In this document: in pieces, positions 19,078-23,330 of the stretch
Layout: the number at the start of each line of letters is the position of its first letter
Position numbering within the stretch: position 1 is the stretch's first letter
IMG/VR virus record: IMGVR_UViG_3300042892_002429
Span: 1-23,330 of that record
Source: a virus
Direction: 5' to 3' (one strand)
Length of the DNA stretch: 23,330 nt
Notes under the pieces: model-generated
Database searches by the model: none
Told to the model about the DNA's origin: nothing
The model's input: only the letters and a program-made list of their open reading frames with translations
Translations under genes and position numbers: made by a program

Positions 19078-19083
19078 GTACCC

Positions 19084-19233
19084 ATGAACAAGAAAGACGC
19101 ACTCAACGGACTCCTTCGTATGAAGGGACGCTTTGTGCTGAACCAAAGCCCGAAGGTCTTCGCGGACAAGAGGACAAAGCGAAACCGCACTCGCTCTGAG
19201 AAGAAGCGCCGTGCCCTAGATGAACAGGAATAG
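19084..19233 (+). CDS. Highly basic mini-protein, 49 aa
   Basis: MNKKDALNGLLRMKGRFVLN, then ADKRTKRNRTRSEKKRRALDEQE. Strongly positive, so nucleic-acid binding is likely. No Shine-Dalgarno site; start fixed by the leaderless promoter. Its TAG is embedded in the next AGGAAAAAGTAAAA element. Confidence 0.7.
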   Translation: MNKKDALNGLLRMKGRFVLNQSPKVFADKRTKRNRTRSEKKRRALDEQE

Positions 19234-19245
19234 GAAAAAGTAAAA
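19232..19245 (+). repeat. AGCAAAAAGTAAAA element, copy 6 (AGG variant)
   Basis: AGGAAAAAGTAAAA directly abuts ATG 19246; overlaps the previous stop codon. Confidence 0.7.
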
Positions 19246-19407
19246 ATGTCACATACATACTTCGCAGTTGACGGGTCTTACGGAAACGGAGTAGACCTGC
19301 TTGTTGTTGATACTTCGACTTGGACGGAAGAGGATTGGAACGCGGTTGATGAAGCCAGCGACTCAGAAAGAATTGAAGTTGCTCGTAACTTGACAGTAAA
19401 GGAATAA
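19246..19407 (+). CDS. Hypothetical protein, 53 aa
   Basis: MSHTYFAVDGSYGNGVDLLVVDTS, then WTEEDWNAVDEASDSERIEVARNLTVKE: a small beta-hairpin followed by an acidic helix. Start abuts element copy 6. The last codons contain the -35 of the next promoter (LTV encoded by TTGACAGTA), exactly as in the gene at 19554. Confidence 0.72.
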   Translation: MSHTYFAVDGSYGNGVDLLVVDTSTWTEEDWNAVDEASDSERIEVARNLTVKE

Positions 19408-19418
19408 ACTGGGATACT
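19390..19418 (+). promoter_or_regulatory. Promoter within gene end
   Basis: TTGACA (19390-19395), 17 nt, GATACT (19413-19418). The start expected near 19425 is at the base of the stem at 19427. Confidence 0.7.
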
Positions 19419-19426
19419 TGGTTGTT

Positions 19427-19512
19427 GAAGGTACATAGGGTAATTCAAATCCCTCAGGTCAGCCATGCGAATAGAAGTAGCAACTGGCGTAAGGCTCTAC
19501 CTATGTATCTTC
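19427..19512 (+). ncRNA. Structured 5' leader or small RNA
   Basis: GAAGGTACATAGG (19427-19439) pairs with CCTATGTATCTTC (19500-19512): 13 bp with one G-U. Inside are GGG/CCC and GCCA/TGGC arms and a T-loop-like TTCAAAT. The promoter upstream would start RNA within 2-3 nt of the stem, so the ends look defined. It may be the 129-nt leader of the gene at 19554 or an independent RNA. It does not fold as a normal tRNA. Confidence 0.5.
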
Positions 19513-19539
19513 ACTAAAAGCAAAAACTACTAGGGGAAT

Positions 19540-19553
19540 AGGAAAAAGTAAAA
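19540..19553 (+). repeat. AGCAAAAAGTAAAA element, copy 7 (AGG variant)
   Basis: AGGAAAAAGTAAAA directly abuts ATG 19554. Confidence 0.7.
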
Positions 19554-19799
19554 ATGACGGATACAACACAGGAACGCTGGAACACGGGCTACTACAAACA
19601 ACTCGAAGGCGCAACAATTTTAAGATTCAAAGGAACTGACTCTGATGGATTTCCAATGTTCTTAGCACGACTTGCCAATGGAAAACATGTTGAACTCGTA
19701 CTCTCTCAAGATGAAGAAGGTAATGGTGGGGGATTTATGTTCGGTCTTCCTGACTACACACTTCCCGAGTTTCGTACTGACTTGACAGTAGCAAAATAA
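19554..19799 (+). CDS. Hypothetical protein, 81 aa
   Basis: MTDTTQERWNTGYYKQLEGA, then ILRFKGTDSDGFPMFLARLANGKHVELVLSQDEEGNGGGFMFGLPDY: a compact beta-barrel-like sequence. Its end (LTVAK) carries the -35 of the next promoter. The segment coding YYKQL contains the complement of the GAGTTGTTTGTAG word. No family recognised. Confidence 0.78.
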   Translation: MTDTTQERWNTGYYKQLEGATILRFKGTDSDGFPMFLARLANGKHVELVLSQDEEGNGGGFMFGLPDYTLPEFRTDLTVAK

Positions 19800-19810
19800 A
19801 ATGCGATAAT
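19782..19810 (+). promoter_or_regulatory. Promoter-leader cassette 2
   Basis: TTGACA (19782-19787), 17 nt, GATAAT (19805-19810), then a leader with AAAGGGGG before ATG 19841. Confidence 0.75.
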
Positions 19811-19840
19811 TCGCTAACAACAACAAAAGGGGGAAAACAA

Positions 19841-20029
19841 ATGGTAGCAATTGGATATAACGTTAAGTTCTTAAATTGGATGTCATTACACAACAGTTAC
19901 AATTTTGTAAGTCTTGAAGTCGCAACAGAGTTCTGTAAGAAATACGAGCGATTCGGCTATACATCAGAGATCAACACAATTTGGGCGCAAGAATCTGTAA
20001 GCCCTTCAGTCGAAATTTCGGTGGCATAA
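19841..20029 (+). CDS. Hypothetical protein, 62 aa
   Basis: MVAIGYNVKFLNWMSLHNSYNFVSLEVATEFCKKYERFGYTSEI: small alpha-beta protein. AAAGGGGG lies 7 nt upstream. Its TAA overlaps the next ATG. Confidence 0.78.
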   Translation: MVAIGYNVKFLNWMSLHNSYNFVSLEVATEFCKKYERFGYTSEINTIWAQESVSPSVEISVA

Positions 20030-20283
20030 TGACTACAAAAGCAAAGTGCTTGGCATTAGCCGAACAACACGACATTAAGATTGAAGTAAGCAAAAACTAT
20101 TATTATGAGTACAGCCTCTCAGTACCAAAGGGCTATCAACTCGAGGATTTTGATGGTGCTAGAAGTGGGCTTTCAATGTGCGACATACCATCAGCCAAAG
20201 AACTCTGGAAAGATATTTATTCTGATTTAAGCACAATGATTAACTATAAGCCTTGGCACAAAGTTTCACAAGGTTGGGAGTAA
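20029..20283 (+). CDS. Hypothetical protein, 84 aa
   Basis: MTTKAKCLALAEQHDIKIEV, then YYEYSLSVPKGYQLEDFDGARSG, then AKELWKDIYSDLSTMI. The helix-strand-strand-helix order with GYQL resembles small phage proteins of unknown role. ATG 20029 chosen for the TAATG coupling with the preceding gene. Confidence 0.78.
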   Translation: MTTKAKCLALAEQHDIKIEVSKNYYYEYSLSVPKGYQLEDFDGARSGLSMCDIPSAKELWKDIYSDLSTMINYKPWHKVSQGWE

Positions 20284-20288
20284 TTTTC

Positions 20289-20651
20289 ATGATTACAACA
20301 ATAATCGCAGGAACTTTTCTTGGGGATTGGCAGCCAGCCTCGGAAGATTGGTTTGCTAGTGCTGAACAAGGAACAGAGGACGCTAGTTGGATTGACCTAA
20401 TCAACAAACTCTATGATGCTCCACAAATAAAAAGTGGAAAAGGATTTAGAGTAAAAGTTGAACTTACTGAAAACGAGGTTGAACTTCTCAAAGGAGAGGC
20501 GAAGTATCGTATGGAGTATTGGTCTTTGATGTATCAAGATTGTAAAGCAGATATAGATAGGAACGCCCACACCAGCGCCAAAAAACTTTACCTAAGTTTA
20601 GGTGGGGTTGTCACAGAAAAAATGTCTAGACAAATGGGCATTAAAGTTTGA
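20289..20651 (+). CDS. Hypothetical protein, 120 aa
   Basis: MITTIIAGTFLGDWQPASED, then helices WIDLINKLYDAP, VELTENEVELLKGEAKYRMEYWSLMYQDCKADI and SAKKLYLSLGG. ATG 20289 has GGAG 8 nt upstream and follows the previous stop by 5 nt. No family recognised. Confidence 0.75.
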   Translation: MITTIIAGTFLGDWQPASEDWFASAEQGTEDASWIDLINKLYDAPQIKSGKGFRVKVELTENEVELLKGEAKYRMEYWSLMYQDCKADIDRNAHTSAKKLYLSLGGVVTEKMSRQMGIKV

Positions 20652-20652
20652 T

Positions 20653-20681
20653 TTGACAGAAACAAAATAAAGTTTTATACT
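20653..20681 (+). promoter_or_regulatory. Promoter-leader cassette 3
   Basis: TTGACA (20653-20658), 17 nt, TATACT (20676-20681), leader with AAAAGGGG before ATG 20713. Confidence 0.8.
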
Positions 20682-20712
20682 TGGAACTAACAAACTAAAA
20701 AAGGGGAAATAA

Positions 20713-20841
20713 ATGATTACAGTTACAAGCCATCAGTTAAAGATCTGTATCGAAGCCTTAAAAATGGCAGAGGCTACAGAAAAAAATGACTCGAAGTTTG
20801 GGTCAGTTCTTGACGACCTACTACTCAAGACAGGAGAGTGA
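20713..20841 (+). CDS. Mini-protein, 42 aa
   Basis: MITVTSHQLKICIEALKMAE, then FGSVLDDLLLKTGE: two amphipathic helices. Clear promoter and AAAGGGG site. Followed after 6 nt by the Api92-like gene, which it probably shares a transcript with. Confidence 0.72.
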   Translation: MITVTSHQLKICIEALKMAEATEKNDSKFGSVLDDLLLKTGE

Positions 20842-20847
20842 TAACAA

Positions 20848-21513
20848 ATGCCAAACTGGGTTTTTAACGACCTTCACATTGAAGGAAGCGAAGAGGCTAT
20901 ACAAAAAGTAAAAGCGCAACTCAATGCGCCATACACTAGAAACACCTCAGGGGAAGAAGAAGTTATTTACAGTAATCCTGTATTTTCTTTCTTCAACATA
21001 GTTCGACCACCTGAAGACAAGATGGACGAATACGAAGGCGTACATGGTTACATAGATGGCGAGAAGCAAGGGCAAGGCGAGTTCAACTGGTACAACTTTA
21101 ATAATCGTGCGTGGGGAACAAAGTGGGATGTCGCAGTTTCTGACAAACAAGAATACGCTGACACAAACATTTCTGAAGCAAGCCCTACAAACATTTCATA
21201 CCATTTCCAAACTGCGTGGTCACCACCACTTCCAGTTATCGAAGCACTCTCACTTCAGCACCCTGAACTAGAGATAACTTTAGATTACGAAGAAGAGCAG
21301 GGTTGGGGTGGAAAAATCTACTGGGACTCAACTGGCTCATCTGTTCTCGAAGAGTATGACTCACCTGATAGCCACGCAGATTATGTGGAGAGGGACAATG
21401 TTGATAGTTGTAATTGCGCCAACTCTGAAGACCCTGACGATTGGTATAGCGATTGCCCTAGAGAAAAAGTCATTGAACTATTCGCCAAGCGTGATGTAGT
21501 TCAACTCAAATAA
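20848..21513 (+). CDS. Api92-like / DUF1281 protein with ferredoxin-like fold
   Basis: 221 aa. MPNWVFNDLHIEGSEEAIQ at the start, PVFSFFNIVRPPED, FNWYNFNNRAWGTKWD and FQTAWSPPLPVIEALSLQHPEL are the hallmark blocks of the Api92/YubB-like family found on phages and plasmids. The C-terminal tail (CNCANSEDPDDWYSDCP) has three Cys. Function of the family is unknown; it is often in early host-takeover regions. Confidence 0.88.
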   Translation: MPNWVFNDLHIEGSEEAIQKVKAQLNAPYTRNTSGEEEVIYSNPVFSFFNIVRPPEDKMDEYEGVHGYIDGEKQGQGEFNWYNFNNRAWGTKWDVAVSDKQEYADTNISEASPTNISYHFQTAWSPPLPVIEALSLQHPELEITLDYEEEQGWGGKIYWDSTGSSVLEEYDSPDSHADYVERDNVDSCNCANSEDPDDWYSDCPREKVIELFAKRDVVQLK

Positions 21514-21521
21514 AAGTCCTT

Positions 21522-21535
21522 AGCAAAAAGTAAAA
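21522..21535 (+). repeat. AGCAAAAAGTAAAA element, copy 8
   Basis: Perfect copy followed by ACAGATGG and, 10 nt after the element, the TTGACA of cassette 4. Confidence 0.7.
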
Positions 21536-21545
21536 ACAGATGGAT

Positions 21546-21573
21546 TTGACAATCCCTAAAAAACCTTTATACT
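21546..21573 (+). promoter_or_regulatory. Promoter-leader cassette 4
   Basis: TTGACA (21546-21551), 16 nt, TATACT (21568-21573), leader with CCAACACC and AAAGGGG before ATG 21603. Confidence 0.8.
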
Positions 21574-21602
21574 TGAACCAACACCTAAGAAAGGGGAAGC
21601 AA

Positions 21603-21830
21603 ATGGAAATGAAATCAAAATCGTTTCTTGTTACTGTTTATTATCGAGGTAGTGATTTAGTCGCTGACACTAATCAAAGTGATTACGACTACGACCTCTC
21701 TACTAGCAAAGTAGTTCGTGACCACCTAGAGGAAATTAACGAGGACGCCAGCATTGTTGATGTTGCCATTGACACTAACTACTCTCGTATTCTAGAAGTT
21801 ATGGACAAACAGATAAACGACCCTCTATAA
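21603..21830 (+). CDS. Hypothetical protein, 75 aa
   Basis: MEMKSKSFLVTVYYRGSDLV, then DYDYDLSTSKVVRDHLEEIN, then ASIVDVAIDTNYSRILEVMD: small alpha-beta fold. ATG 21603 chosen because AAAGGGG precedes it and the longer frame would be read through the promoter. Confidence 0.78.
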   Translation: MEMKSKSFLVTVYYRGSDLVADTNQSDYDYDLSTSKVVRDHLEEINEDASIVDVAIDTNYSRILEVMDKQINDPL

Positions 21831-21836
21831 GAGGAT

Positions 21837-21864
21837 TTGACAATCTGTAAAAAAGTGTTAAACT
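21837..21864 (+). promoter_or_regulatory. Promoter-leader cassette 5
   Basis: TTGACA (21837-21842), 16 nt, TAAACT (21859-21864) with TGT before it, leader with CCAACACC and AAAGGGG before ATG 21896. Confidence 0.8.
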
Positions 21865-21895
21865 CAGACCAACACCAAACGAAAGGGGAAACAAA

Positions 21896-22261
21896 ATGGG
21901 AGATAGAGCAGTAGTTGGATTTAAGGCAGATGCTGAAAGTCCAGTAATTTATCTTTATTCACATTGGGCAGGTTCAGACATGGACTTCCTATTAGCACAG
22001 GCACTAGAAAAGGCAGAGCCTCGTTGGAGTGACTCAGACTATGCGACTCGTATAGTTATCTCACACTTGATTTCAGATGATTGGAAATCACTAACAGGCT
22101 GGGGTATCTCAGTAAATACTTACGCTTACCCTGACTATAAGACAATTAAGGTAGTCGAGTGGAGCGAGAAGATTATTTCTGAACGCCTCACAGATTTTCC
22201 TAACACAGTAATTCACACAGACACCTTCGCAGATTTCGTATCAGCGAAACAGAAAGTTTAA
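21896..22261 (+). CDS. Conserved phage hypothetical protein, 121 aa
   Basis: MGDRAVVGFKADAESPVIYL, then YSHWAGSDMDFLLAQALEKAEPRWSDSDYATRIVISHLI, then TGWGISVNTYAYPDYKTIKVVEW. The pattern (MGDRAVVGF, YLYSHWAG, RWxDxDYATRI) recurs in actinophage proteins of unknown role. Well-formed cassette promoter upstream. Confidence 0.82.
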   Translation: MGDRAVVGFKADAESPVIYLYSHWAGSDMDFLLAQALEKAEPRWSDSDYATRIVISHLISDDWKSLTGWGISVNTYAYPDYKTIKVVEWSEKIISERLTDFPNTVIHTDTFADFVSAKQKV

Positions 22262-22267
22262 GACACG

Positions 22268-22314
22268 CACGATTGAGTTGGCTAGATGGATTTGACACTA
22301 GCCACTCTATCGTG
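22268..22314. repeat. Inverted repeat overlapping promoter cassette 6
   Basis: CACGATTGAGTTGGCTAG (22268-22285) pairs with CTAGCCACTCTATCGTG (22298-22314), with one mismatch and one bulge, around ATGGATTTGACA. The loop contains the -35. It could be the terminator of the previous gene or an operator that blocks the promoter. Confidence 0.6.
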
Positions 22315-22321
22315 TTAAGAT
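22292..22321 (+). promoter_or_regulatory. Promoter-leader cassette 6
   Basis: TTGACA (22292-22297), 18 nt, TAAGAT (22316-22321) with TGT before it. Leader ends AAGGAG instead of AAAGGGG before ATG 22367. Confidence 0.75.
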
Positions 22322-22366
22322 CAGCCCAGCAAGAACCCAAGACACAATGACAAGGAGAAACACCCA

Positions 22367-22828
22367 ATGTTAGACAAAGAAAAGAAAGTTCAAGGCATAG
22401 CAGTTTATGCTGAGTTTCGTCGAGCAGGTCAAACAATGCAGTTAATTGTTACACCTGACGCATACACCACAGAAGGCAATTTAGTTCCAATGACTCTACT
22501 TCGTAGAATTGTTACTAAAGAAACACCTAAAAAACAATGGAAGAATTCAACTCTTCGTGGGCTAGACCTTAACGAAATCATTTCAGAAAAAATAACTCTA
22601 AATGATTTAGAGAAGGACGAATTCGCAGAGAAGCGCATGCGACATGCTATCCATTTCTTTGACCAAATTATGAGTCAAGGTTGGACTATTGAGCAGAAAC
22701 CAATTCTCGTTGAGGTATCACGCCACGACGCAGATGATTTAATCAAAGGCAAGACACCAAACAAAATAATCTATCGCGTTCATATTTCTCGTAAAGCCTT
22801 AGGCTTTCCTGAATTAGTGGCTGCGTAA
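22367..22828 (+). CDS. Hypothetical protein, 153 aa
   Basis: KVQGIAVYAEFRRAGQTMQLIVTPDAYTTEG, a KETPKKQWKN segment, then helices DLNEIISEKITLNDLEKDEFAEKRM and IHFFDQIMSQGW, and a C-terminal strand region ending KALGFPELVAA. Precedes the AAA ATPase gene by 14 nt and is probably co-transcribed, so it may be its partner. Family unknown. Confidence 0.78.
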   Translation: MLDKEKKVQGIAVYAEFRRAGQTMQLIVTPDAYTTEGNLVPMTLLRRIVTKETPKKQWKNSTLRGLDLNEIISEKITLNDLEKDEFAEKRMRHAIHFFDQIMSQGWTIEQKPILVEVSRHDADDLIKGKTPNKIIYRVHISRKALGFPELVAA

Positions 22829-22842
22829 GGGGGGATAAGAAA

Positions 22843-23330
22843 ATGGAAAATCTTAAAACGCGTTTCGACGCACTTACACCAAATCTAACACCAACACTAT
22901 GGGATACCATTGTGGATGTTGCCTCACAGGGAGTCAATGAAAACGCAGGGCTAATCCTTAATGGAAGTGTTCTTCCACAAGGTCGCTATGTTGAACGCGC
23001 ACTTGGCGCAGACAGAGCCCCACGCAAATCTAAGATGGCTATGGCAGGTGGCATTGTGGAAAATCTCGAAGGAGAAGAGCAGTACCTTCGACCAAATGGC
23101 ACACCATACTTCTCTCGTTTATGGGGAGAGCATAAGGATGTAGAAACTTTGCGCAAAGCAAGAAGCGCAACTGCGATTTCTAATTCAACAGGTAAAGGCT
23201 CTGCTATGTATCCTCTACTTTATGGCGCACCCGGTTGCGGAAAAACTGCCCTTATTGAAGCAGCGTATGGAACTAATGTTCGTACCTTGCTAGGTAATGG
23301 AGATGTTGAAGCAGCAGACATGATTGGTTC
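22843..23330 (+). CDS. AAA ATPase (MoxR/dynein-like AAA_5), partial
   Basis: The first 162 codons are in the window; the frame runs off the right edge. An N-terminal domain (MENLKTRFDALTPNLTPTLWDTI) is followed by Walker A GAPGCGKT (128-135) and LLGNGDVEAADMIG, typical of MoxR-type AAA_5 ATPases. AAGGGGGG precedes ATG 22843. MoxR ATPases remodel proteins together with a VWA partner, which may lie beyond the window. Confidence 0.88.
   Translation, partial: MENLKTRFDALTPNLTPTLWDTIVDVASQGVNENAGLILNGSVLPQGRYVERALGADRAPRKSKMAMAGGIVENLEGEEQYLRPNGTPYFSRLWGEHKDVETLRKARSATAISNSTGKGSAMYPLLYGAPGCGKTALIEAAYGTNVRTLLGNGDVEAADMIG

Larger units (their letters stand above)
18745..19083 (+). other. 339-nt gap with terminator and repeats
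   Basis: No gene seen. Contains the terminator at 18809, a 7-bp inverted repeat TTGCCCG/CGGGCAA (18837-18880), GAGTTGTTTGTAGTT words at 18882 and 18966, AGCAAAAAGTAAAA copy 5 (18918), several ACGGC(A/C)TG words, and the promoter of the next gene. Confidence 0.6.

Noticed and set aside
19427-19512. A tRNA or permuted tRNA because of TTCAAAT and an acceptor-like stem
   Set aside because: The T-stem does not pair around TTCAAAT, no D-arm or anticodon arm fits, and the 13-bp outer stem is too long.
15833-19553. CRISPR-like array from spaced repeats
   Set aside because: Repeats are 14-15 nt, irregularly spaced by hundreds of bases, and no cas genes are present.
20896-20914. ACAAAAAGTAAAAG as a ninth copy of the 14-mer element
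   Set aside because: Lies inside the Api92-like gene where IQKVKA is a natural peptide and no start codon follows.

Overview
The window looks like part of a dsDNA bacteriophage genome (or a closely related prophage) of an actinobacterium with modest GC, by impression about 40 percent. Actinobacterial markers are a WhiB protein, the actinobacterium-restricted families DUF3039 and DUF7455, and promoters that place the start codon 6-7 nt after a TANNNT -10 box (leaderless mRNAs). Phage markers are a CHAP plus peptidoglycan-binding endolysin, a holin-like protein, a terminase-small-subunit-like protein, a Mom-type DNA modification protein, an Api92-like protein, a tRNA, HNH enzymes and many overlapping tiny genes. 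A host among freshwater low-GC Actinobacteria is plausible but is inference.

Layout. Positions 1-13480 are mostly minus strand. They hold a DNA methyltransferase, zinc-binding mini-proteins, a secreted HNH nuclease with a coiled-coil partner, a two-HTH DNA-binding protein, DUF3039/DUF7455, a beta-propeller glycosidase-like protein with a SAM methyltransferase, tRNA-Arg(UCU), thioredoxin, a 2-TM protein, a lipoprotein, WhiB, a class II (B12-dependent) ribonucleotide reductase, a DUF4406 protein and the endolysin. Two plus-strand islands interrupt this block: an acidic protein at 1982-2293, and a membrane-protein/Mom operon at 4113-5040.

Positions 13481-13966 form a gene-free divergent hub with a G-tract and an 18-bp perfect palindrome. 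From 13967 onward everything is plus strand: a four-gene overlapping operon, a holin candidate, a large hairpin, then the terminase-like gene.

Positions 15.8-19.6 kb differ from the rest. The region is richer in GC, crowded with the tetramer ACGG on one strand, and carries seven of the eight copies of the element AGCAAAAAGTAAAA. It also has repeated GAGTTGTTTGTAGTT words, strong hairpins, a candidate structured RNA with alternative pairings, and almost only tiny genes. This is the best candidate in the window for an undescribed system.

From 18.3 kb to the end, small genes follow recurring promoter-leader cassettes (TTGACA, 16-18 nt, TATACT-like, about 30-nt leader, AAAGGGG, ATG). The window ends inside a MoxR-like AAA ATPase gene.

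How the parts fit together (inference): reductase and thioredoxin supply deoxynucleotides. The methyltransferase and Mom protect phage DNA. WhiB and the HTH protein could set transcription timing. Endolysin, holin candidate and lipoprotein serve lysis or the envelope. The many zinc-ribbon mini-proteins could be host-takeover factors.
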